From Corynebacterium tuberculostearicum (GTDB lineage Bacteria; Actinomycetota; Actinomycetes; Mycobacteriales; Mycobacteriaceae): a stretch of DNA of 64,000 nt. Below, one piece after another: positions 1-7,972 of this stretch. The translations under genes and the position numbers were made by a program. The stretch is taken from contig NZ_CP073096.1 in the NCBI RefSeq assembly GCF_030503735.1, forward strand, positions 1 through 64,000, read 5' to 3'. The notes below the pieces were generated by a model. The model ran no database searches and had not been told where the DNA came from. It saw only the letters and a program-made list of their open reading frames with translations. How positions within the stretch are numbered: the first letter of the stretch is position 1; every line of letters starts with the position of its first letter.

Positions 1-426
1 ACGCGCACCGGCGAAGTTCTGCACTCCCTTGGGCTGGATGCGATTGCCTCGCGCTACCTCAATGAGCTTTCCGGCGGCCAGCGCCAGCTGGTAGCGGTGG
101 CACAGATGCTGGTAGGCAGCCCAGGCCTGATGCTTCTCGACGAACCTACTTCCGCCCTAGACCTCCATCACCAGATCTTCGTGCTGGACGAGGTGCGGGC
201 AAAGGCGCAGCGCGACGGCAGCCTGGGCCTTGTGGCTATTCACGACATTAACCTCGCTGCGCGCATGTGTGACCAGCTGGTGGTGCTCAAGAAGGGACAC
301 ATCCGCGCTCAAGGCACGCCGATGGACGTGCTCACGGGGGAGCTCGTGGAGGGCGTGTATGGGGTAGAGGCGGACGTCGTCAAGCATGGCGGTGCCCCGC
401 TTATCGCTCCGTTGCGGGTTAAATAG
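1..426 (+). CDS. ABC transporter ATP-binding protein, siderophore/iron type (3' part)
   Basis: C-terminal 141 residues of an ABC ATPase; the start lies before the window. The signature LSGGQRQ (about residue 22), Walker B LMLLDEPTSALD, the H-loop in VAIHDIN and a C-terminal tail with GTPMDVL are all readable. The wording of these motifs is that of the FepC/FecE/BtuD group, which power uptake of ferric siderophores or cobalamin, so the partners (permease, binding protein) should lie upstream outside the window. The Walker A region is outside too. Family assignment is firm; the substrate is inferred only from family resemblance. Confidence 0.85.
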   Translation, partial: TRTGEVLHSLGLDAIASRYLNELSGGQRQLVAVAQMLVGSPGLMLLDEPTSALDLHHQIFVLDEVRAKAQRDGSLGLVAIHDINLAARMCDQLVVLKKGHIRAQGTPMDVLTGELVEGVYGVEADVVKHGGAPLIAPLRVK

Positions 427-427
427 C

Positions 428-461
428 AAAAGGCCGGGCAATTGCCCGGCCTTATTTTTTA
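428..461 (+). terminator. Rho-independent terminator, probably bidirectional
   Basis: Perfect GC-rich hairpin (GGCCGGGCAATTGCCCGGCC) followed by a T-run on the + strand and flanked by an A-run on the other side. It can end the ABC operon on + and the tRNA-Lys transcript on -. Confidence 0.85.
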
Positions 462-466
462 ACTTG

Positions 467-539
<73 letters not shown>

Positions 540-751
540 ATTGTTGACTTTCTGCCGAGTGGCTCTCTGTGCAACGAGTAGATACTCTAGCAGCCATTCT
601 TTAAAAGTGTAAAATCGCCTGGTTGATACGGGTTTTAGGGGGTCTATAACAAATTGGTTAATGCCTGAAGTGGCTTCTGGTATTTGGCGGATGGAAACGC
701 TAATCTAGGTTGGTCTTTGAAAGCTGTATTTACGTGTCTAAGGGCAACTCA

Positions 752-1981
752 GTGAAAAATTCCCTCCCTATTGCGCGCCGTCTCCTTGCGGCCGCAGGCG
801 TAGCGTGCGTTTCCCTAGCCGCCGCCTCCTGCTCTTCTAGTTCCTCGGCTGAGAACCAGGCCACCGAACAAGAATCCACCGCCCCCGCGAGCGCGAGCGG
901 CGCGAAGGATGGTGGCAAAGAGTCCGAAAAGAAAAAGGATGGCCTGAAGGTTTCCGTAAAGGACAGGGCGCAAAATGTAGACCCGTCGAAGCCGGTAACG
1001 GTGGAGACCAACGGGAGGCTAAAGAGCGTCACCATGACCAATGAGATGGGCGTGGAAGTAGAAGAAAAGCTCTCCAAGGACGCTAAGAAGTGGTCTACCG
1101 CGGAGGACTTGGGCTATAACCACACCTATTCGATTGTCGCCTCTGACGTGGATGGCAACAAGAAGAACCTAAGCTTTTCCACCCCGCAGGCAGCAGGCGT
1201 GGCCGAAGCCTCGCTAACCCCGATCCCGGATTCTGAGGTGGGCGTAGGCCAGGTCATTGGCGTTAATTTTGGCGTTCCAATTACGGACCGCAAGGCGGCC
1301 GAGAAGACTATTTCTGTCACCACCAAACCGGAGGTGGAAGGCGCATTCTACTGGGTTAATAACCAGGAAGTGCGCTGGCGGCCAAAGGACTACTGGGAGC
1401 CAGGCACCAAGGTAGAGGTCAAGGTAAACCAGTACGGCAAGGATTTAGGCGGTGGAATCTATGGCGGTGAAAATGCCTCTACGAATTTCACTATTGGTGA
1501 CCGCACCGTAGCACTTATCGATAACGCCACCAAGACCATGAAGGTATTCAAGAATAAGAAGTTCTTGCGCGCCATCCCGGTCTCATTGGGCCGCGATTAT
1601 CAGTACGATACGCCGAATGGCCGTTACGTCATTGGTGATGAACACCCGCAGCTGTTGATGGATTCGGAGACCTTTGGTTTGGCCCACGAGGCCGGCGGTT
1701 ATCGCACGACTGTGGACTGGGCTACGCAGATGTCTTATTCCGGTATTTATGTCCACTCCGCTCCATGGTCCGTGTGGGCGCAGGGCAATACCAATACCTC
1801 CCACGGTTGCATCAACGTGACGCCGGAGGCTGCGGAGTGGTTCCAAGAGACGATGAAGCGCGGCGACGTGGTGCGCGTATTTAATACCTATGGCGAAACG
1901 CTCAATGCGATGGATGGCCTGGGTGATTGGAATATGTCCTGGGACGAGTGGTCCAAGGGTAACGCGGGCGCAAACCAGTAG
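752..1981 (+). CDS. L,D-transpeptidase lipoprotein (YkuD domain)
   Basis: Cell-wall enzyme that forms 3-3 cross-links between peptidoglycan stem peptides. I chose the GTG at 752 over the in-frame ATG at 710: it follows AAGGG and gives a classical lipoprotein signal (KNSLPIARR, hydrophobic stretch, lipobox ending AAASC), then a Ser/Ala/Lys-rich linker. The middle has the Ig-like folds seen in actinobacterial Ldt proteins ([20 protein letters not shown] region) and the C-terminal YkuD domain carries the catalytic SHGCINV with His351 and Cys353 (counted from 752). Length (409 aa) fits mycobacterial Ldts. It stands alone, with a 210-bp upstream gap after tRNA-Lys. Confidence 0.9.
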   Translation: MKNSLPIARRLLAAAGVACVSLAAASCSSSSSAENQATEQESTAPASASGAKDGGKESEKKKDGLKVSVKDRAQNVDPSKPVTVETNGRLKSVTMTNEMGVEVEEKLSKDAKKWSTAEDLGYNHTYSIVASDVDGNKKNLSFSTPQAAGVAEASLTPIPDSEVGVGQVIGVNFGVPITDRKAAEKTISVTTKPEVEGAFYWVNNQEVRWRPKDYWEPGTKVEVKVNQYGKDLGGGIYGGENASTNFTIGDRTVALIDNATKTMKVFKNKKFLRAIPVSLGRDYQYDTPNGRYVIGDEHPQLLMDSETFGLAHEAGGYRTTVDWATQMSYSGIYVHSAPWSVWAQGNTNTSHGCINVTPEAAEWFQETMKRGDVVRVFNTYGETLNAMDGLGDWNMSWDEWSKGNAGANQ

Positions 1982-2010
1982 CGTCCGGCGTCGGCGCGAG
2001 GGAGGAGCGC

Positions 2011-2967
2011 ATGGCTACAGTGGTGGCCATGCGCTTTTCTGTTTTAGATCGCGGTGCCGCCGGCCCGCTAAGCCAGGTGGCCGAGCATGCGCGGCACGTG
2101 GAGCGGCTGGGGTTTCGGCGCTTCCTGGTGGCAGAGCATCATGGCGTGCCGGGCATTCCGGCGGGGCAGCCCGGGATGTTGGCGGCCTACGTGGCGGCGA
2201 GGACGCACAGAATTCGGGTGGGTACGGCCGGAATTATGTTGCTTAATCATGCGCCGTTTCTGGTGGCTGAACAGCTTAACCTCCTCGAGGCGCTTTATCC
2301 CGGCCGCATTGATATAGGCATCGGCTCCTCGGTGGGATTTACTGCGCCGGTGCGGCAGGCGCTGCGCCAGGGTCAGCCTACCGAGCTCAAACAGCGCTTC
2401 GAGGCGGAACTAGCAACGCTGATGCGCTACCTGCGTGGTGAGGAAGCTGTGACGGTGCGTCCGGAGTATGCAGGTACGCCGCTGTATGTTTTGGCGGGCT
2501 TTCGCTCGGCCGCGGTGGCGGCCAAGCTGGGGTTGGGCGTCATCTTGGGTGGGCCGGTAGCAACCCAGGAGGCGGCCGCGCGAGTATATCGAGAGCATGC
2601 GCTTGCCGACGCCCCACCTATCATCTCCTCGCTTAATATCGCCGCCGCCGATACCGCCGCGGCCGCCCGCGATTTATTGTTGCCGGAGGCCTATGCCAAG
2701 GTACGCGCACAATCCACTGGTGAGTTTGCGACCCTGCGGCCAGCCGGCGAGCTAGATATGGATGCGCTGACGGGGCAGCAACGGCGGCGAATCGAGGAAG
2801 CGTTGGCCCACGATGTCTGGGGGACGGTGGAAGGAGTGGGGGAGAAACTAAGGGGCGTCGGCAAGCGCTTAGGCATAAGTGAGTTTGTGGTGACCGGAGA
2901 TATGCCGGATGTGGCTGGTCGAGCACGCTCGGAGGAACTGCTGGCAAGCCTGCAGGGCGAAAACTGA
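2011..2967 (+). CDS. LLM-class flavin-dependent oxidoreductase (luciferase-like)
   Basis: 318 aa single-domain protein of the bacterial-luciferase-like monooxygenase superfamily (TIM barrel using FMNH2 or F420). Recognisable features are the N-terminal strand MRFSVLDRG, the FLVAEHHG segment that contains the family's conserved His, GTAGIMLLNHAPFLVAEQ, and YPGRIDIGIGSS. The start at 2011 has a strong GGAGGAG site; an internal ATG at 2029 is an alternative. Substrate unknown. It follows the transpeptidase by 29 bp and might be cotranscribed with it. Confidence 0.85.
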   Translation: MATVVAMRFSVLDRGAAGPLSQVAEHARHVERLGFRRFLVAEHHGVPGIPAGQPGMLAAYVAARTHRIRVGTAGIMLLNHAPFLVAEQLNLLEALYPGRIDIGIGSSVGFTAPVRQALRQGQPTELKQRFEAELATLMRYLRGEEAVTVRPEYAGTPLYVLAGFRSAAVAAKLGLGVILGGPVATQEAAARVYREHALADAPPIISSLNIAAADTAAAARDLLLPEAYAKVRAQSTGEFATLRPAGELDMDALTGQQRRRIEEALAHDVWGTVEGVGEKLRGVGKRLGISEFVVTGDMPDVAGRARSEELLASLQGEN

Positions 2968-2968
2968 A

Positions 2969-2993
2969 AAAGCCCGAGCGCAAGGCTCGGGCA
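2969..2993 (-). terminator. Terminator of tRNA-His
   Basis: Hairpin GCCCGAGC/GCTCGGGC; on the - strand it is followed by TTTTT, on the + strand there is no T-run. It therefore serves the tRNA-His transcript; the convergent monooxygenase ends just before it. Confidence 0.75.
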
Positions 2994-2998
2994 CTTGG

Positions 2999-3072
2999 GG
3001 TGGCTGACGGGGCTCGAACCCGCGACACCCAGGATCACAACCTGGTGCTCTACCAGCTGAACTACAGCCACC
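2999..3072 (-). tRNA. tRNA-His (GTG)
   Basis: Reverse-strand cloverleaf with acceptor GTGGCTG/CAGCCAC, an extra G at -1 facing C73 as expected for tRNA-His, anticodon loop TTGTGAT (anticodon GTG), and T-loop TTCGAGC. CCA is encoded (2996-2998). Confidence 0.95.
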
Positions 3073-3120
3073 ATCGCTGCGTGAAAGCAACGAATTACAG
3101 GTTAACTCACGCCGCCTAAA

Positions 3121-3759
3121 TTACAAAAACGCCTGGTAATCTGCCGTAGTTTCCGCCTTGATCTGCTCCGCCTCGGGGGAAGTGGGGCCCTCATCGGTGC
3201 GGAAGACGCTGCGGCGGTAGAAGTCAAGCTCGCGGATGGACTCGATAATGTCTTGCAGCGCGCGGTGGGCCATGCCCTTATCCGGCTGATTGAAATAAGC
3301 GCGCGGATGCCACCGGCGGGCTAGCTCCTTGATGGTCGATACATCGATCATTCGGTAGTGCAGGGCGCTATCGAGTCGCGGCATATAGGTGCGGATGAAG
3401 GTGCGATCGGTAGCGATGGAATTGCCGGCTAAGGGAGCGGGGTGCTCCGGATCGCAGTGCTCATTGATAAGCGTTAGCACGGCATCTTCGGCCTCACCGA
3501 TGGAGGTAGAAGACTCGCGGATTTCTTCATCCAGTCCAGACTTGGCGTGCATCTCGGTGACAAAGGAATCCATCTGGGTTAGTTCTTCCTCGGTGGCGTG
3601 GACGACGAGGTCGATACCTTCACCCAGGATATTGAGGTTGCCATCGGTGATAACGGCGGCGACCTCAACGATGACGTGGCGCTCCGGATCGAGGCCGGTC
3701 ATTTCCAAATCGATCCAGACGAGGCGGTCGTGCTTTGCGGCAATATCGGAATGTGGCAT
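3121..3759 (-). CDS. orn: Oligoribonuclease
   Basis: 3'-5' exoribonuclease that degrades 2-5-nt RNA remnants (nanoRNA, pGpG). DEDDh fold: WIDLEMTG with D17 and E19, then [17 protein letters not shown] and MAHRALQDI with the late His/Asp. I place the start at 3759 ([15 protein letters not shown], 212 aa): a TAGAAT box sits exactly 7 nt before this ATG, pointing to a leaderless transcript, while the longer N-terminus (to 3786) has no ribosome site. Next to cmrA two genes away, as orn is near the mycolate reductase in Mycobacterium (Rv2511/Rv2509). Confidence 0.95.
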   Translation of the reverse strand: MPHSDIAAKHDRLVWIDLEMTGLDPERHVIVEVAAVITDGNLNILGEGIDLVVHATEEELTQMDSFVTEMHAKSGLDEEIRESSTSIGEAEDAVLTLINEHCDPEHPAPLAGNSIATDRTFIRTYMPRLDSALHYRMIDVSTIKELARRWHPRAYFNQPDKGMAHRALQDIIESIRELDFYRRSVFRTDEGPTSPEAEQIKAETTADYQAFL

Positions 3760-3977
3760 GCAGACCATTCTACGCTCGCACTTCATTACCCCTGTATGGG
3801 GTGCTGGTAGGAGTTCTGGGTGAGTGAATCGCTACAGGGCACAGTAGCGTTTCGTGAGTGTGGTGTGTATCTACATTATGATTTCCAATGATTTGACTCA
3901 CCTTTAAGTGTGATTTGCGGCATACTTTGTGTTATCGCTCTTCACTCGGGAGGTGCGACAGATTTAGGAGAGACCAG

Positions 3978-5519
3978 ATGGCAAACTTTCTTGAAGCCCT
4001 CAATTCCGTAATTTGGTCCCCTGTCTTGGTGTTTTTATGCCTCGGCGCGGGCATCTATTTCACTGTGGTGACGCGCGGCCTCCAGGTGCGCTGCATCCCA
4101 GACATGCTCAAGCAGATCGCCAACGGAGAGAAATCAGCGGATGGTGTATCTTCCTTCCAATCCCTGATGGTCTCGCTATCCGGCCGCGTAGGCGTGGGCA
4201 ACATCGCCGGTGTGGCAACGGCCATCGCCTTTGGCGGCCCAGGAGCGGTGTTTTGGATGTGGGCGGTGGCGATGTTGGGCTCGTCTACTTCGTTTATCGA
4301 ATGTACTTTGGCCCAGATATACAAGGAGAAAGACCAGGATACCGGAGAGTATCGCGGCGGCCCAGCGTACTACATCGAAAAGGCCTACAAGCACACCAAG
4401 GCCGCACCGCTCATGGTGGTTTATGGCATCGTATTCGCCATCGCCATGATTTTGGCCACTAGCTACTTCTTGCCGGCGATTCAGGCCAACGCGGTGGCTG
4501 CCGCGGCTGATACCGCGTGGGGTATTAACTCCACGTGGGCTGCCGTCGTGCTGGCAGGCATCCTGGCCATCATCATTATCGGCGGCGTAAAGCGCATCGC
4601 GAACTTTGCCACCATCGTCGTGCCATTTATGGCGGTTATCTACATCGTGATTTCCGTGGTGGTCATGTGCATGAACTTCTCGCAGATTCCAGAGGTCTTT
4701 GGTCTTATCTTCAAGTCCGCCTTCAATATGGAAGCCGGCTTTTCCGGTATGCTGGGCGCGGCCATCATGTGGGGCGTAAAGCGCGGAATTTATTCCAACG
4801 AGGCCGGCCAGGGCACCGGCCCGCAATCCGCAGCGGCCGCCGAGGTCTCCCACCCAGCGAAGCAGGGATTTGTGCAGTCCTTTGCGGTCTACGTTGATAC
4901 GCTCCTTGTCTGCTCGGCTACCGCGTTCATGATCATTTCCACCGATATGTACACCGTCTTTCGCGGTAGCTCCGAGGACGGCGAGGTGGTCTACAACGGT
5001 TCGCTGCCGGAAGGCATTGAGGCTGGTCCTGGCTACGTGCAATCCGGCCTGGATAGCGTCTTTGCTGGTTGGGGCCCGACGTTTATTGCGGTTTCCATCG
5101 CCTTCTTCGCCTTTACGACGGTTCTGGCGTACTACTACATGTCCGAGGTCAATTTGACCTACTTCAACCGTTGGGTACGCTCCCGGGCTGCCCGTCGGAG
5201 CCTGATTTGGGTGCTGCGCGCGCTGATTATCGTCTCCGTCATCGTGGGAGCTACCACCACTCCAGGAGCGGCTTGGGCATTGGGTGATATTGGTGTTGGC
5301 ACCACGGCATGGCTCAATATCATCGCCATCCTTTTCCTTCAGGTGCCTGCCCTCAAGGCTCTCAAGGACTACGAGAAACAGAAGAAGGCTGGAAAGGACC
5401 CACAATTCGACCCAGAAGCCCTAGGTATTATGAATGCGGACTTCTGGGTGGCGCGCAAACGAGCACGCGGCGAAGGCGGCGTGCTCAAAGGAAACGACCT
5501 AGAGGGTGCGGGAGCCTAG
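3978..5519 (+). CDS. Alanine/glycine:cation symporter (AGCS family)
   Basis: Sodium-coupled uptake of alanine or glycine across the membrane. 513 aa with about ten hydrophobic segments; family landmarks are FQSLMVSLSGRVGVGNIAGVATAI near the N-terminus, FWMWAVAMLGSSTSFIECTLAQ, and GVKRGIYSNEAGQGTGP in the middle, the AGCS signature. The start at 3978 (MANFLEALNS) has AGGAGA 6 nt upstream; the longer reading frame from 3915 lacks a site and is not membrane-like. Its stop overlaps the stop of the convergent cmrA by 3 bp, so the two share no terminator room. Confidence 0.92.
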   Translation: MANFLEALNSVIWSPVLVFLCLGAGIYFTVVTRGLQVRCIPDMLKQIANGEKSADGVSSFQSLMVSLSGRVGVGNIAGVATAIAFGGPGAVFWMWAVAMLGSSTSFIECTLAQIYKEKDQDTGEYRGGPAYYIEKAYKHTKAAPLMVVYGIVFAIAMILATSYFLPAIQANAVAAAADTAWGINSTWAAVVLAGILAIIIIGGVKRIANFATIVVPFMAVIYIVISVVVMCMNFSQIPEVFGLIFKSAFNMEAGFSGMLGAAIMWGVKRGIYSNEAGQGTGPQSAAAAEVSHPAKQGFVQSFAVYVDTLLVCSATAFMIISTDMYTVFRGSSEDGEVVYNGSLPEGIEAGPGYVQSGLDSVFAGWGPTFIAVSIAFFAFTTVLAYYYMSEVNLTYFNRWVRSRAARRSLIWVLRALIIVSVIVGATTTPGAAWALGDIGVGTTAWLNIIAILFLQVPALKALKDYEKQKKAGKDPQFDPEALGIMNADFWVARKRARGEGGVLKGNDLEGAGA

Positions 5520-6316
5520 CCCATCTTGGCGTAGAAGCTGCCTACCAGCGGTGCAATCACCGGGGTGGGCAGCACTTGGCTGATGGTATTCATGGCCTTC
5601 GATAGGGGCCCCGGTACTACGCGGCGCTGGTTGCGGCGCATAGCCGCAATGGTCTCTTGGGAGCAAGATTCGTAGGTGGTCCACAAGAAATCCGGGACCA
5701 CCTTATCCACGATGGACTGGTCTTCTTCCGCGATGGTGGCCTCGCGCACCGGTCCAGGGGCAAGGAGGGTGCACGATACTCCGGAGCCTTTGAGCTCGTA
5801 GTGTAGGGCCTCCGTAAACGCATTGACGCCGGCCTTAGTGAAGACATAGGTGGCGTTATTGGGAATGGGGATATTGCCCGCGGCTGAACCAACATTGCAA
5901 ATGGCACCGCTGCGGCGCGGCAGCATGTGCTCCAAAGCGGCGCGGGTGAGGCGGTGAACCGCAGTGCCGTTGAGATCAAATTGGGTTGATTCGTACTTCC
6001 AGTCTTGGTCCATGAAGGGGCCGAAGCTGGCAATACCGGCGGAATTTACCAAAATGGATACCTCGTGGGAGGCTATGGTTTCTACTACACGAGCGATGTC
6101 GTCAGCCACTGCGAGGTCCGCAGGCAGAGCTATGGCCTCGACATTGTGGCGCCGCTCGAGCTCGGCGGCAATGGACTCTAGTACCTCGCGGCGCCGCGCC
6201 ACAAGGATGACGTTATGTCCCAGCGCTGCGAAATCCTGCGCCATGGCTTTGCCAATTCCTTGGCTAGCGCCGGTGACGAGGGCGTAGGACGTGCGAGAGG
6301 GGGCGGGAAGTGACAT
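5516..6316 (-). CDS. cmrA: Short-chain reductase, probable mycolate reductase CmrA
   Basis: 266 aa classical SDR: TGASQGIGKAMA nucleotide-binding loop near residue 15, NSAGI, catalytic Ser in VGSAAG, YVFTKAG with the Tyr-Lys pair, and GPVREA. In Corynebacterineae the SDR close to orn (Rv2509 in M. tuberculosis, NCgl2385 in C. glutamicum) reduces the 3-oxo group of newly condensed mycolates, the last step of mycolic acid synthesis. Length, the C-terminal extension (MNTISQVLPTPVIAPLVGS) and the orn neighbourhood fit. The name is inferred from synteny and resemblance; a generic SDR role is the fallback. Confidence 0.75.
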   Translation of the reverse strand: MSLPAPSRTSYALVTGASQGIGKAMAQDFAALGHNVILVARRREVLESIAAELERRHNVEAIALPADLAVADDIARVVETIASHEVSILVNSAGIASFGPFMDQDWKYESTQFDLNGTAVHRLTRAALEHMLPRRSGAICNVGSAAGNIPIPNNATYVFTKAGVNAFTEALHYELKGSGVSCTLLAPGPVREATIAEEDQSIVDKVVPDFLWTTYESCSQETIAAMRRNQRRVVPGPLSKAMNTISQVLPTPVIAPLVGSFYAKMG

Positions 6317-6360
6317 GGTTAAGCCTTTCCGGGTTGGGCATTGTGGGTCCTAGCGTAAAC

Positions 6361-6404
6361 AAAAAGCCCTGAAGCGGCGAGAAACTCGGCGCCTCAAGGC
6401 TTTC
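6361..6404 (-). terminator. Original tRNA-Arg terminator, displaced by the IS
   Basis: Imperfect inverted repeat (AAAGCCTTGAGGCGCCGAG ... CTCGCCGCTTCAGGGCTTT on the - strand) followed by TTTTTG. Before the insertion it lay directly after tRNA-Arg(TCT); the IS481-type element now separates them by 1.45 kb. Confidence 0.65.
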
Positions 6405-6406
6405 GG

Positions 6407-6422
6407 GTGGTGCCCCCAGCAG
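6407..6422. repeat. Target-site duplication, IS481 copy 1, left
   Basis: 16-bp GTGGTGCCCCCAGCAG, repeated exactly at 7856-7871. It is the 3' end of tRNA-Arg read on the opposite strand (last 4 nt of the T-stem, acceptor strand, discriminator, CCA and one more C). Confidence 0.9.
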
Positions 6423-6544
6423 TGTCTGAGTTCATGACATATTTGACAGTCTGTGCCTGAGGGAACCGTCGTGATGCTTGACAGATCAGCCGCGACATAT
6501 TTGACGCTTAGGGCTACCTTACCGTGTCGGGTGATGCTTGACTG

Positions 6545-7762
6545 GTGAGTCGGGACATGTTTGACACTATGAACAGTCCTAACCGCAATATGGCCATTGT
6601 CCGAGCAGTCCGTGAGCAAAAGCGCAGCCCGTCAAAGGTAGCTAAGCAATTTGGTATTTCCCGGCAGCGCGTCTATCAAATCCTCAACGCTTTCGACGCC
6701 GGCGGTGCCAAGGCTGTCGCGCCGAAATCACGTGCCCCACACACCCATCCACAGGCCGTGCCAGATAAGTTGCGGGCAGAAATTGTTACTATCCGTCGTC
6801 AACTAACGCGTCATGGGCTTGATGCAGGACCCGAGACTATTGCTTTTCACCTTGAAAGAGACGGAAAACGCAGCCCGTCTACGTCTACGATTCGACGCAT
6901 CTTGGCCAAAGAGGGACTTATCATCCCGGAGCCGAAAAAGAAGCCTAAAAGCTCATTTATCCGCTTTGAAGCAGCCATGCCCAATGAATGCTGGCAGGCA
7001 GACATCACCCATATCTTCCTAGCCGATGGCACCAGGGTTGACGTCCTAGATTTCCTCGATGACCACTCGCGCTACCTTTTATCGATTACCGCTGCCAGCT
7101 CTTTTACAGGCCCACAAGTAGCTGCTGAGCTTACTCGATTGATAACAACCTATGGTCCGCCAGCATCGACGCTTACAGATAACGGGTTAGTCTTTACTGC
7201 CCGCTTAGCTGGGCGTAAAGGCGGACGAAATGCTTTTGAAAAAGTCTTGAGTACGTACAAAATTCAGCAGAAAAACGGCCGCCCAGGCCACCCGCAAACG
7301 CAAGGGAAAATTGAGAGATTCCACCAAACACTCAAAAAATGGATCACTGCCAGACCACCCGCGAAAACTATAGGTGAACTGCAAGAACAACTAGATGAAT
7401 TTCGCGACTACTACAACATTCACCGCCCTCACCGAGCGCTTGGCAGGCGCAGCCCGCACCACAGCTACACGACAGGACCCAAAGCCAGCCCAGGTGATAA
7501 CCCAAAGCAAGAATGGCGCACCAGAAACGACATTGTCTGGGACAACGGCAAAGTCACTGTGCGCTACGCTGGCAAGCTTTTCCACTTAGGCATCGGTAGA
7601 GCCTTTAAGCGACAAAAAGTCCTCATGGTCATAGCCGACAATCACGTCATCACATCACTAGCCGAAACCGGCGAAGTGATCACCGAGCACTACATCGACA
7701 CAGCCCGCGACTATCAAAGGCCCTACTGGAAACAAGGAGACCCGCCCCAAGCCACGAAATAA
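6545..7762 (+). CDS. IS481-family transposase (copy 1)
   Basis: 405 aa DDE transposase. N-terminal helix-turn-helix (SPSKVAKQFGISRQRVYQIL), a second winged HTH-like part (HGLDAGPETIAFHL, STIRRILAKEGL), then the rve integrase core: first Asp in WQADITHIF, second in LTDNGLVF, Glu in QTQGKIERFHQTLKKW, followed by YYNIHRPHRALGRRSP. The C-terminal extension after residue 330 is typical for longer IS481 members. Start is GTG 6545 or ATG 6569 (MNSPNRNMA); the GTG lies inside an end repeat. No frameshift or stop, so likely active. Confidence 0.95.
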   Translation: MSRDMFDTMNSPNRNMAIVRAVREQKRSPSKVAKQFGISRQRVYQILNAFDAGGAKAVAPKSRAPHTHPQAVPDKLRAEIVTIRRQLTRHGLDAGPETIAFHLERDGKRSPSTSTIRRILAKEGLIIPEPKKKPKSSFIRFEAAMPNECWQADITHIFLADGTRVDVLDFLDDHSRYLLSITAASSFTGPQVAAELTRLITTYGPPASTLTDNGLVFTARLAGRKGGRNAFEKVLSTYKIQQKNGRPGHPQTQGKIERFHQTLKKWITARPPAKTIGELQEQLDEFRDYYNIHRPHRALGRRSPHHSYTTGPKASPGDNPKQEWRTRNDIVWDNGKVTVRYAGKLFHLGIGRAFKRQKVLMVIADNHVITSLAETGEVITEHYIDTARDYQRPYWKQGDPPQATK

Positions 7763-7765
7763 AAG

Positions 7766-7807
7766 AAACCGGCACTCCAGAACAAAAAGCAACTGGAATG
7801 CCGGTTT
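7766..7807. terminator. Hairpin terminator inside the IS right end (copy 1)
   Basis: 15-bp stem AAACCGGCACTCCAG/CTGGAATGCCGGTTT with one mismatch, 12-nt loop. On the - strand it is followed by TTTCTTTTATTT. It lies 50 bp beyond the 3' end of tRNA-Arg, so it can replace the tRNA terminator that the insertion displaced, and it also ends the transposase message on the + strand. Confidence 0.75.
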
Positions 7808-7855
7808 GTCAACAATGTCGCGACTCATCTGTCAAACATGTCGCGACTCATAACA

Positions 7856-7871
7856 GTGGTGCCCCCAGCAG
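7856..7871. repeat. Target-site duplication, IS481 copy 1, right
   Basis: Exact copy of 6407-6422; this copy belongs to the intact tRNA-Arg gene. Confidence 0.9.
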
Positions 7872-7933
7872 GATTCGAACCCGCGACACATGGGGTAGAA
7901 ACCCACTGCTCTAATCCACTGAGCTATGGGGGC
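7860..7933 (-). tRNA. tRNA-Arg (TCT)
   Basis: Cloverleaf on the - strand: acceptor GCCCCCA/TGGGGGC, anticodon stem GTGGG/CCCAT with loop TTTCTAC (anticodon TCT), T-arm GCGGG/CCTGC with TTCGAAT, discriminator A. CCA is encoded at 7857-7859. The IS481-type element sits 1 nt beyond the CCA; the tRNA itself is intact because the target duplication restores its end. Confidence 0.95.
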
Positions 7934-7972
7934 TTACAACGCACTCATAGTAGCCCACAAGGACGGGGAAAC

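Larger units (their letters stand above)
6423..7855 (+). mobile_element. IS481-family insertion sequence, copy 1 (1433 bp)
   Basis: Complete element, starting TGTCTGAG and ending ACTCATAACA (5'-TG...CA-3'), with imperfect terminal inverted repeats and one transposase gene. The ends carry five copies of a 13-bp motif GACATRTTTGACA: 6436-6448, 6494-6506 and 6554-6566 at the left, and inverted at 7807-7819 (slightly degenerate) and 7830-7842 at the right, presumably transposase-binding sites. The third left copy overlaps the transposase start, which suggests self-repression. A 16-bp target duplication flanks it. The second copy at 35712-37144 looks identical base for base. Confidence 0.93.
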
